A DNA stretch of 13,244 bases from Chloroflexota bacterium (lineage in GTDB: Bacteria; Chloroflexota; Dehalococcoidia; DSTF01; JACRBR01), in assembly GCA_016213125.1 (NCBI GenBank), contig JACRBR010000324.1, positions 1 to 13,244 of the forward strand. The letters run 5' to 3'. A program made the position numbers and the translations under genes. The first letter of the stretch is position 1; each line of letters opens with the position of its first letter. Of this stretch, positions 7,362-13,076 are shown piece by piece. The notes under the pieces were generated by a model that was given only the letters and a program-made list of their open reading frames with translations, searched no databases and had not been told where the DNA came from.

Positions 7362-8507
7362 ATGCGAGACGTAGCAGTCATCGGCGTCGCGATGATCAAG
7401 TTCGGACGCTACCCCGAAAAGACCGTGCCGGAGCTTGCCGCCCAGGCCGCCATCCTGGCGCTCAAGGACGCCGGCATCGAGATGAACCAGGTGGAGCTCG
7501 TCGCCAGCGGAAACCTCTACCAGTCCAACGCCATGGTCGGCCAGCGCATCCTCCAGATCATCGGCCAGACCGGCGTCCCCGTCATCAACGTCGCGAACGC
7601 CTGCGCCACCGGCTCCACCGCCTTCCGCGAGGCCTACATGTCCGTCGCCAGCGGTGCCTACGACGTCGCCATGGCCATCGGCAGCGAGCAGATGGGCAAG
7701 ATGGGCCTCCTCGGCGGCGGCGCCGGCGGCGGCGACCCCGCCTACAGCACCGAGGGCGTCCTCGGCTCAGGACTCATGCCCGCCGTTTTCGGTATGGCTG
7801 GCGTCGAGCACATGCGGAAGTACGGCACCACGCTCGAGCAGTTCGCCCGGGTCTCCGTCAAGAACCACAAGCACTCCATGCACAACCCCTACTCCCAGTA
7901 CCAGACCGAGGTAGGACTGGAAGAGGTGCTGAACGCCCGCATGGTCGGCTGGCCCAACACCCTCTACATGTGCTGCCCCACCGGCGATGGCGCCGCCGCG
8001 GCCATCGTCTGCAGCATGGAAAAGGCCCGCCAGTTCACCACCAAGCCCATCCGCGTCGCCGCCTCCGTCCTCACCTCCGACCCGTGGACGCAGCGCGACC
8101 TCACCATGCCCGATATCAACACCCTCACCCGCAACGCCGCCAAGGAGGCGTACGAGAAGGCCGGCATCGGCCCCCAGGACATCAACCTCATCGAGCTGCA
8201 CGACTGCTTCGCCACCGCCGAGCTCCTCCACTACGAGAACCTCGGCATCTGCGCCGAGGGTGAAGCCGGCCGCATGATCGACGAGGGTGTCACCGCCATC
8301 GGCGGCAAGGTGCCCGTCAACGCCAGCGGCGGCCTCCTCTCGAAGGGCCACCCCCTCGGCGCGACCGGCGTCGCCAACGTGTGCGAGGTTGTCTGGCACC
8401 TCCGCGGAGAGGCGGGCAACCGCCAGGTCGAGGGGGCGAAGGTGGGCCTCGCCCACGTCATCGGCCTCGGCTCCGCCTGCACCATCCAGGTGCTCGAGAA
8501 GGTCTAG
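7362..8507 (+). CDS. Thiolase-family protein, SCP-x-like (acetyl-CoA acetyltransferase type)
   Basis: 381 aa; AGGG at 7351-7354 lies 7 nt before the ATG. Thiolase fold with nucleophile Cys81 (NACATGS), HDCFA (His280) and GGLLSKGHPLGATG with His330. The usual C-terminal CxG motif is replaced by GLGSACT (368-374), which is the pattern of the SCP-x / lipid-transfer thiolase branch. The retained Cys81 and His330 argue for a true thiolase (carbon-carbon bond formation or cleavage on acyl-CoA) rather than an Ltp2-type steroid aldolase, in which I recall these positions being altered. The DUF35 protein just upstream is its probable complex partner. The pathway (ketone-body-like, fatty acid or sterol-related) cannot be fixed from the window. 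A strong hairpin terminator follows at 8535-8564. Confidence 0.92.
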   Translation: MRDVAVIGVAMIKFGRYPEKTVPELAAQAAILALKDAGIEMNQVELVASGNLYQSNAMVGQRILQIIGQTGVPVINVANACATGSTAFREAYMSVASGAYDVAMAIGSEQMGKMGLLGGGAGGGDPAYSTEGVLGSGLMPAVFGMAGVEHMRKYGTTLEQFARVSVKNHKHSMHNPYSQYQTEVGLEEVLNARMVGWPNTLYMCCPTGDGAAAAIVCSMEKARQFTTKPIRVAASVLTSDPWTQRDLTMPDINTLTRNAAKEAYEKAGIGPQDINLIELHDCFATAELLHYENLGICAEGEAGRMIDEGVTAIGGKVPVNASGGLLSKGHPLGATGVANVCEVVWHLRGEAGNRQVEGAKVGLAHVIGLGSACTIQVLEKV

Positions 8508-8534
8508 CCGCTCGTCCGGCGTCGCGGAGTCTAC

Positions 8535-8564
8535 CGAAGGGCCGTCCGTCAGGGCGGCCCTTCG
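8535..8564. terminator. Bidirectional hairpin terminator between thiolase and 2H phosphoesterase genes
   Basis: CGAAGGGCCG (8535-8544) pairs perfectly with CGGCCCTTCG (8555-8564). The arms extend inward by CC/GG and one T-G pair to about 13 bp around a GTCA loop. It lies 28 nt after the thiolase stop and 4 nt after the stop of the convergent gene, so it can serve both. No long T-run follows. The stem resembles the hairpin at 13025-13053. Confidence 0.75.
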
Positions 8565-8567
8565 TCA

Positions 8568-9119
8568 TCACCGGCCGCGCAGCTCGAACAGCACCCAGTG
8601 CGCCGCCGCCAGCCGCGTGTCCGGGATCAGGCAGAGGTTTGTCGCCTCGATGCTCCAGTTGTACTCCCGCCGGCCCAGGAACTCCACGATCTGCGGCACA
8701 GCCTCCGCCGGCAGCGCGCCGCTCGCGACCGCGATGTGCGGCAGCCACGTCTCGTTCTCATACGCCGCTTTCGCGTTCACCGCCAGCGGCTGCGCAGCGT
8801 GATGGATCACGTGGTGCACGTCGTCCAGGGCCTCCGTCCGCGTGACGTGCAGGTAGACAACGGACTGCAAGCCCTCCGTGAGGGCCCCCTGCATGATGCC
8901 GATCCCATGCGTCTCCATGCGAAAGGGCGTGCCCCGCGCCGCGATGCGCGCCAGCGTGTCCTCGATGCCCGGCCTGTACTCCTCCGCCACGTGAAACGTC
9001 AGGTACGGCCGCACCGCGCCCGTCAGGCCGGCCAGCCCGAACACCGCCTTCAGTTCGCCCCATACGTTCGCGATGCGGTCGCGCCAGGGGTCCTCGATGG
9101 CCGTCACGATCGCCTTCAC
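8568..9119 (-). CDS. 2'-5' RNA ligase family (2H phosphoesterase) protein
   Basis: 183 aa from a GTG at 9119; no good Shine-Dalgarno sequence is visible. It has the 2H-phosphoesterase outline: an N-terminal half with RPYLTFHVAEE (37-47) and a C-terminal half with LPHIAVASG (126-134). Active members carry two H-x-T/S motifs. Here motif 1 reads Tyr39-Leu-Thr41 where Pro-His-x-Thr is expected, and motif 2 reads His128-Ile-Ala130. The catalytic histidine of motif 1 therefore appears replaced, although His43 lies two residues further on. Family members act on 2',3'-cyclic phosphates or 2'-5' bonds of RNA or nucleotides; whether this one is active is uncertain. It converges on the thiolase gene and shares the upstream region with radC. 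Confidence 0.75.
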   Translation of the reverse strand: MKAIVTAIEDPWRDRIANVWGELKAVFGLAGLTGAVRPYLTFHVAEEYRPGIEDTLARIAARGTPFRMETHGIGIMQGALTEGLQSVVYLHVTRTEALDDVHHVIHHAAQPLAVNAKAAYENETWLPHIAVASGALPAEAVPQIVEFLGRREYNWSIEATNLCLIPDTRLAAAHWVLFELRGR

Positions 9120-9158
9120 CGGGGGAGCCTACCCGCGCACGCGGTTAGGGGTTAGCCA

Positions 9159-9183
9159 CGTAGCGCGGGGCTTTTCAGCCCGC
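9159..9183. repeat. Dispersed hairpin repeat, copy D
   Basis: CGTAGC followed by GCGGGGCT, loop TTTC, AGCCCGC: a 7-bp stem with one extra G. It lies between the divergent phosphoesterase and radC genes, just upstream of the radC promoter. The core matches copy E closely. Confidence 0.65.
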
Positions 9184-9197
9184 CCGGGGGGCCGGAC

Positions 9198-9227
9198 TGG
9201 ACAATAGAACGCCCGTTCTGTTACGAT
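9198..9227 (+). promoter_or_regulatory. radC promoter (near-leaderless)
   Basis: A -35 hexamer TGGACA (9198-9203) and a -10 hexamer TACGAT (9222-9227) are separated by 18 bp. The expected transcription start is near 9234, only about 3 nt before the radC ATG at 9237. That fits the absence of any Shine-Dalgarno sequence. The spacer contains the LexA-type box listed separately. Confidence 0.6.
9207..9218. promoter_or_regulatory. LexA-type SOS box, GAAC-N4-GTTC
   Basis: GAACGCCCGTTC is a perfect match to the Gram-positive/actinobacterial LexA operator core GAACNNNNGTTC, flanked by A and T (9206, 9219). It sits between the -35 and -10 elements of the radC promoter, where a bound repressor would block RNA polymerase. 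No other copy was noticed in the window. Confidence 0.65.
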
Positions 9228-9236
9228 CGCCCCCTG

Positions 9237-9959
9237 ATGACCGAAGCCACCGCGCCGCTCCGAACCGTCACCCTCATCCACGACCTGCCCGAAAGCGAGC
9301 GCCCGCGCGAGCGCCTGCGCGACTTCGGCCCCGCAGCCCTGTCCGCGGCCGAGCTCATCGCCATCATCCTGCGCACCGGTGCGAAGGGGAAAAGCGCCAT
9401 CACCATCGCCAACGACCTGCTGCGTGAGTTCGATGGCCTTGGCGCCTTGGCCAGGGCGTCCTACGCCCAGCTTTGCGCCTCCCACGGCCTCGGTCCCGCC
9501 AAGGCGGCCGAACTGCTCGCCGCCATCACCCTCGGCGTTCGGGCCGCCAGCGAAGCCCCCGAGGCCCGGCCGCTGCTGCGTAACCCGGAGGACATCGCCA
9601 ACCGCCTCCTGCACGAGATGTCGCTGCTCGATCAGGAGAACGTCCGCGTGCTCCTCCTCGATACGCGGCTGCGGCTCCTCAGCACCTCCGACGTGTATCG
9701 CGGCAGCGTGCACACCACGACTGTCCGCTACAGCGAGCTCCTCCGCGACGCCGTCCGCGTGAACGCCAGCGCTGTCGTCCTTGTCCACAACCATCCCTCC
9801 GGCGATCCCACACCCTCAGCCGCCGATATCGGCATGACCCAGGGCCTGCTCCAGGCCTGCAAGCTCCTCGAGATCGACCTGCACGACCACATCGTCATCG
9901 GTGGCGGCCGCTACGTCAGCCTCCGCTCCGCCGGCCTCGGCTTCAAACCACAGAGTTGA
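9237..9959 (+). CDS. radC: RadC family JAMM/MPN-domain protein
   Basis: 240 aa, full length. The N-terminal helix-hairpin-helix part includes LPESERPRERL (17-27) and SHGLGPAKAAEL (82-93). The C-terminal JAB/MPN domain has the zinc motif HNHPSGDPTPSAAD (184-197), with His184, His186 and Asp197, and ends with DLHDHIVIGGG. Family members were once linked to DNA repair, but the biochemical role remains unsettled; many are near mobile DNA or competence genes. The ATG at 9237 has no ribosome binding site and lies about 9 nt beyond the -10 element, so translation is probably leaderless. The LexA-type box in the promoter suggests damage-induced expression. The stop codon overlaps the first hairpin repeat of the downstream cluster. 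Confidence 0.95.
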   Translation: MTEATAPLRTVTLIHDLPESERPRERLRDFGPAALSAAELIAIILRTGAKGKSAITIANDLLREFDGLGALARASYAQLCASHGLGPAKAAELLAAITLGVRAASEAPEARPLLRNPEDIANRLLHEMSLLDQENVRVLLLDTRLRLLSTSDVYRGSVHTTTVRYSELLRDAVRVNASAVVLVHNHPSGDPTPSAADIGMTQGLLQACKLLEIDLHDHIVIGGGRYVSLRSAGLGFKPQS

Positions 9960-9960
9960 T

Positions 9961-9990
9961 CAGTAGCCGCGGAGCTGGGCTCACCCCGCG
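9961..9990. repeat. Dispersed hairpin repeat, copy A (degenerate)
   Basis: CAGTAGCCGCGGAGCT as in copy C, but the right arm is changed to GGGCTCACCCCGCG, so the stem is imperfect. The GATCAGTAGC lead (9958-9967) overlaps the radC stop codon and recurs exactly 45 bp later in copy B. Confidence 0.55.
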
Positions 9991-10005
9991 CCTCATAGAG
10001 CCGAT

Positions 10006-10037
10006 CAGTAGCGGCGGAGCTTCAGCTCCGCTCGGTG
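10006..10037. repeat. Dispersed hairpin repeat, copy B
   Basis: CAGTAGCG then GCGGAGCT (10014-10021), TC, AGCTCCGC (10024-10031), then TCGGTG. A perfect 8-bp stem with a 2-nt loop. It shares lead, stem and CGGTG tail with copy C. Confidence 0.75.
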
Positions 10038-10086
10038 CCGCAATGTACGTCAGCGCGCCGGGAACGACGTAGCGTTGCGAGTGTCA

Positions 10087-10118
10087 CAGTAGCCGCGGAG
10101 CTTTAGCTCCGCCCGGTG
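10087..10118. repeat. Dispersed hairpin repeat, copy C
   Basis: CAGTAGCC then GCGGAGCT (10095-10102), TT, AGCTCCGC (10105-10112), then CCGGTG. Nearly identical to copy B over about 32 bp, and in the same orientation. Confidence 0.75.
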
Positions 10119-10385
10119 ATTGATCCGGGCAAGCGGATCTTCTCGCAGAGACGCTGCAGGAGACAGCACCGACCGCCTGTCGGGAACGGGCCAGCGTTCA
10201 CCCGGATAGCAGAAAGCGCCCGCCGGTGGAGCGGACGCTGCCTCAATGCGCCAGATGGCTCGGAACACGTGTGGATTCTTTAGCAATGAACCCACCCCCC
10301 GTTCGCCGAGGGGCCGCCCTGTTCTTCTCCGGCGCATCCGCACCATACTCCCCGATGAGGCAGGGAGTCAACGGCGGCGTATAAT

Positions 10386-10427
10386 CCCCTGTCCCCTGTC
10401 CCCTGTCCCCTGTCCCCTGTCCCCTGT
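10386..10427. repeat. Six perfect tandem copies of CCCCTGT
   Basis: Heptamers at 10386, 10393, 10400, 10407, 10414 and 10421, without a mismatch, followed by a partial CCC. The stop codon of the minus-strand MBL gene is at 10430-10432, directly beside it. On the minus strand the array reads as six GGGG runs separated by ACA, which fits the G-quadruplex pattern with 3-nt loops. Confidence 0.95.
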
Positions 10428-10429
10428 CC

Positions 10430-11170
10430 CTACACCCTGATCGTCTTCAGATCGTCCGCGATCCAGATCCCCGCCTCCTCGATCGACGCCGGCGCTTCCC
10501 CCGCGCCGATGTGCGTCAGGATGAACTGCGTCCCCGGCGAGATCTTCCGCCGCAGCTCCAGGATGTTGTTCGGCGTCAGGTGGATCGGCCCGCACGTCTC
10601 GTTCCAGCACGAGCACTCCGCCACGAACACGTCTGCTCCGTCCGCAAGCGGTATCAGCGCATCGCACATCGCGCTGTCCCCCGTGTACGCGATGGTTCGC
10701 CCGCCGATGTCCACCCGCAGCCCGAAAGACTCCAGGTCCGGCACGTGCTGCACCTTGAAGCCCGTGTAGGTGCAGTCCCCGCACGTCGCCGTCCGTCCGT
10801 CCTTCATCTCCACGAACGTCAGGTCGTACCCGCGCGACTGCTTCCGGTACACGTTCGAAAACGCCAGGTTCGTCGATGCCTCCACCCGCTTCTGGATCCC
10901 CGGCGGCCCCACCACCGTCAGCGGCTTGCTGCGCGGCGCCCGCTCTGCGTAGTCCAGCAGCAGAAACGGCAGCCCGAAGTAGTGGTCGCCGTGAAAGTGG
11001 CTGATGAAGATGACATCGATCTCCCGGATATCCTTCCCCAGCTTGTTCATGTGCGGCAATAGCGTCGGAGGCGCGTCGAACAGGTACCGGTCGTTCACCA
11101 GGAACGAGCTCCAGTACCGCGTCGGCGCAAACGCATTCCCCGTCCCCAGAAACGTCAGATCAAGTGTCAT
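10430..11170 (-). CDS. Metallo-beta-lactamase-fold hydrolase (RNase Z-like)
   Basis: 246 aa. The opening LTFLGTGNAFAPTR is typical of the RNase Z/arylsulfatase-like branch. Metal ligands are all present: His58-x-His60-x-Asp62-His63 (SHFHGDH), His142, Asp165 (YTGDS) and His220 (ILTHIG). Six Cys residues occur, including the pairs Cys130/Cys133 and Cys186/Cys188, and Cys193. Substrate unknown: tRNA 3'-processing is possible, but the RNase Z exosite arm is not evident, so a small-molecule esterase or phosphodiesterase is equally likely. A weak GGGA lies 8 nt before the ATG. The gene starts 69 bp downstream of the CADD-like gene on the same strand, so the two are probably co-transcribed. Its 3' end abuts the CCCCTGT array. 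Confidence 0.85.
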   Translation of the reverse strand: MTLDLTFLGTGNAFAPTRYWSSFLVNDRYLFDAPPTLLPHMNKLGKDIREIDVIFISHFHGDHYFGLPFLLLDYAERAPRSKPLTVVGPPGIQKRVEASTNLAFSNVYRKQSRGYDLTFVEMKDGRTATCGDCTYTGFKVQHVPDLESFGLRVDIGGRTIAYTGDSAMCDALIPLADGADVFVAECSCWNETCGPIHLTPNNILELRRKISPGTQFILTHIGAGEAPASIEEAGIWIADDLKTIRV

Positions 11171-11187
11171 TCCGGTCCCAGGTCGAC

Positions 11188-11270
11188 GCCCTCGGCTCCA
11201 GGGTTCGTTGTTCTCGCTTCCAGCTCTAGCTCCCAGACCCTAGGTTCCAGGTTCTCGGTTCTGGGTTCTC
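11188..11270. repeat. Degenerate heptanucleotide array (GGTTCNN)
   Basis: Four good units at 11243-11270 (GGTTCCA, GGTTCTC, GGTTCTG, GGTTCTC) continue leftwards as increasingly diverged 7-mers such as GACCCTA, GCTCCCA and AGCTCTA. The array encodes the last residues and the stop codon of the CADD-like gene (minus strand) and fills most of the gap to the MBL start. The left limit is approximate. Confidence 0.7.
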
Positions 11271-11950
11271 GGAACAAACTCCCGCTCGCATCCATCCAGG
11301 AACGACCACAGCGCGTCCGCGCACTCCCGCGCCGTCCCCAGCACCGCCTCCCGATCCCCCTCCGTCCGCGTGTGCCGCCGCACCATTCCCGCCCCTACCT
11401 CCGAGTGGATCTCGTCCGCCCCGATGTGCACCTCGAAGAACTGCAGCGCGCTCGGCGCGTCGATGCCGTAGAACTCCTTCAGCCCCGCGATCTTCGTCTT
11501 CGCCACCTCCGGCACCTGCGACTCGTACACGTACAGCGCCGCGCACGCCTCCGCGAACGAGCGCTTCATCGTCGCGTCGCGGAACGTCGCCACCAGCCGG
11601 TCCGTCTCCGGCAGCGGCATCGCCGCGCGCACGTCCTGTCGCGTCGCCCCCACGCCCTCCGCGAACCGCAGCCACAGCTCCGGGTGGTTCTCCGGTCCCC
11701 GCTCCTCCTCGATCAGGTTCTCCAGCAGTTCCTGCCGGTCCGAAACCGCCTCCTGCGGGCACACCGCGTGCGCCGCGCTCACGTACTGCGGGAACGCCAG
11801 CACGTGCGGCCAGTACTGGCCTGCGTATCCGCGCAGCGCGTCCAGCGTCAGGCTCCCCTCCTGCCACGCCCGGTAAAACGGGTGCTTCAGCAGGCTGCGC
11901 TCCTCCGTGATCTGCCGGATCTCCTCGACGATGTCGGTGGTGGCGACCAT
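11240..11950 (-). CDS. CADD-family (heme-oxygenase-like diiron) protein, candidate p-aminobenzoate synthase
   Basis: 236 aa from the ATG at 11950, which has a strong GGGAGG just upstream; the open frame to 12283 is rejected. Helical heme-oxygenase-like fold, also related to PqqC and TenA. The metal-ligand set matches the Chlamydia CADD pattern: Glu82, His89 (EERGPENH), Glu143 (VYES), and His175-x3-Asp179-x2-His182 (HIGADEIH). Lys153 corresponds to the CADD lysine reported as important for activity. CADD proteins make p-aminobenzoate for folate from one of their own tyrosines; Tyr26, Tyr42 and Tyr46 are candidates here. That activity is inferred from the family. The last residues (about RTQNREPGT) are encoded by the heptamer array, so the native tail may have been replaced. 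The MBL gene follows on the same strand. Confidence 0.82.
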   Translation of the reverse strand: MVATTDIVEEIRQITEERSLLKHPFYRAWQEGSLTLDALRGYAGQYWPHVLAFPQYVSAAHAVCPQEAVSDRQELLENLIEEERGPENHPELWLRFAEGVGATRQDVRAAMPLPETDRLVATFRDATMKRSFAEACAALYVYESQVPEVAKTKIAGLKEFYGIDAPSALQFFEVHIGADEIHSEVGAGMVRRHTRTEGDREAVLGTARECADALWSFLDGCEREFVPRTQNREPGT

Positions 11951-12014
11951 GTTCCTCCCTCGCTCCATGCCGGGTTCGCCGCCCGGTCGGCCCATGCTGC
12001 CGCTGGACGTGGGA

Positions 12015-12020
12015 GTTATA
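12015..12020 (-). promoter_or_regulatory. Possible -10 element for the CADD/MBL transcript
   Basis: On the minus strand this reads TATAAC within TGATATAAC, the most AT-rich spot in the local region, about 65 nt before the CADD start. No good -35 element is visible at the right distance, so the call is weak. Confidence 0.3.
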
Positions 12021-12078
12021 TCAGGCGCCGTTCCCTCGGGCATGCGACGGAGCGCCATCCTCCCCGCAGCGGGTAACC

Positions 12079-12116
12079 CGAACGGCCCGGCGAGAGGAGA
12101 AGCGCCGGGCCGTTCG
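12079..12116 (-). terminator. Hairpin terminator after the secreted-protein gene
   Basis: A perfect 14-bp stem (12079-12092 with 12103-12116, core CGAACGGCCCGGCG) around a 10-nt purine-rich loop. It lies 31 nt past the stop codon at 12148 on the minus strand. There is no clear T-run, so it may act as a stabilising 3' hairpin or through Rho. Confidence 0.7.
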
Positions 12117-12147
12117 TTCCGCACACCCGCCTGACGGCGGCCGGCCC

Positions 12148-12900
12148 TTACGGGCCCGGCGTGTTCGTCGGCGTCGGTGTGGTGGTGACGGTGGGCGTCG
12201 CCGTCGCCGTCCCCGCACTGATGCTGTGGTCGTCGCTGACCTCCGGGTCCACCGCCGTCCCGTCCTCCAGCCCGTCCGCCCACACGTCCACATGGTCGAA
12301 GTCCACGTCGTCCGGCACGTTCATCATCGCCGAGAACGTGTCGCTCTCGTCCTCGTCCAGGTCCTCCAGCGTCGCGTCCTTGCCCGTCACCACCACGTTG
12401 CCGTCATCGTCGTACAGCACCACGCAGGCCGCCGGTTCGTCCAGCGTGTCGGCGTCGTTGTTCGTGATTGTGCCCGTGACGGTAAGCTCCGTTCCTGTCA
12501 GCGTCGCCGTCACCCCGGAGATGGCGATATCGCCCGCTGCCGTTGTCCCCACCTCGAAGTCCGGATCCTCGGCGATGTTCGCCATCCGGCCGATCGCGAA
12601 GTCCGTCTCCGCCGCCGCCTCGCTGCTGGCCGCCGAGAAGAAGTCCGAGGCCCCGTTCTGCAGCGATCGCAGGCATCCGTCCACCGTCACCGTCTGCACG
12701 ATGCTGTTGTCGCTGTCGTCCAGGAACGCCACCCGGATCCGGTGGTACAGGATGTTCACCCCGCTGTCGTTCTGGATCTCCCCGGCGAACGTATCGTGCG
12801 TGCCGATCCGGTTGAACGACTCGTTCGTGATGATGCACGTCTGCGCCATCGCGGCCAGCCCGGCCGCCGCCAGCACGCAGATCGGAAGTAATCGTTTCAT
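12148..12900 (-). CDS. Secreted acidic protein with two FxLYD-like domains and a Thr/Pro tail
   Basis: 250 aa from the ATG at 12900, behind a strong GGGAGGAG. The signal peptide is MKRLLPICVLAAAGLAAMA with a likely cleavage before Gln20; the AMA-Q junction fits signal peptidase I and there is no lipobox. Two beta-rich halves resemble each other. One is around EIQNDSGVNILYHRIRVAFLDD (41-62) and the other around GTITNNDADTLDEPAACVVLYDDD (143-166), both in the style of FxLYD/immunoglobulin-like extracellular domains. The mature protein is very acidic. The C terminus is a Thr/Pro-rich tail TATATPTVTTTPTPTNTPGP. Role unknown; an extracellular or cell-envelope location is likely. It has its own hairpin on each side and appears monocistronic. 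Confidence 0.85.
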   Translation of the reverse strand: MKRLLPICVLAAAGLAAMAQTCIITNESFNRIGTHDTFAGEIQNDSGVNILYHRIRVAFLDDSDNSIVQTVTVDGCLRSLQNGASDFFSAASSEAAAETDFAIGRMANIAEDPDFEVGTTAAGDIAISGVTATLTGTELTVTGTITNNDADTLDEPAACVVLYDDDGNVVVTGKDATLEDLDEDESDTFSAMMNVPDDVDFDHVDVWADGLEDGTAVDPEVSDDHSISAGTATATPTVTTTPTPTNTPGP

Positions 12901-13024
12901 GTGCTCCTCCCGGCGTTGTGGCATGACTGTCCAGCCTAGGCCAGCCCGATAACGCCGATCTTGCGGTCCCCGTGAGCCAGGCTTGCAGAGGAGCAACAGC
13001 CCCCGCGCCGAACACAGAAAACAG
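12901..13024. other. Upstream region of the secreted-protein gene
   Basis: About 125 bp between the start of the secreted-protein gene and the hairpin at 13025. The promoter should be here by position; I could not assign -35/-10 elements. Apart from the GGGAGGAG ribosome binding site at its left end I see no other motif. Confidence 0.4.
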
Positions 13025-13053
13025 GAAGGGCCGCCCACATCGGGCGGCCCTTC
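13025..13053 (-). terminator. Hairpin terminator of the partial surface-protein gene
   Basis: GAAGGGCCGCCC (13025-13036) pairs perfectly with GGGCGGCCCTTC (13042-13053) around a 5-nt loop. Read on the minus strand it starts 24 nt after the stop codon at 13077 and is followed by CCTGTTTTC, a short T-run. Its stem resembles that of the hairpin at 8535-8564. Confidence 0.8.
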
Positions 13054-13076
13054 TCTGACTCTACCTGTGAAGTTAA

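Larger units (their letters stand above)
9960..10429. other. 470-bp non-coding region between convergent radC and MBL genes
   Basis: Holds hairpin repeats A-C in its first third, an inverted repeat TACGTC/GACGTA (10046-10071), and the CCCCTGT array at the right end. The middle part (10120-10380) shows no convincing gene: open frames on both strands are short and of odd composition, and no RNA gene is recognisable. Confidence 0.5.

Noticed and set aside
9961..10118. CRISPR array
   Set aside because: The three copies are unequally spaced (45 and about 81 bp), diverged, and the spacers are not of equal length.
10120..10260. Possible T-box leader (segment CCGGTGGAGCGGAC resembling the T-box sequence)
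   Set aside because: The match is poor, there is no specifier stem or antiterminator, and no tRNA-synthetase or amino-acid gene lies downstream on that strand.
10050..10346. Minus-strand open frame in the radC-MBL gap
   Set aside because: It overlaps the hairpin repeats, has an Arg-rich composition typical of shadow frames, and shows no recognisable domain or ribosome binding site.
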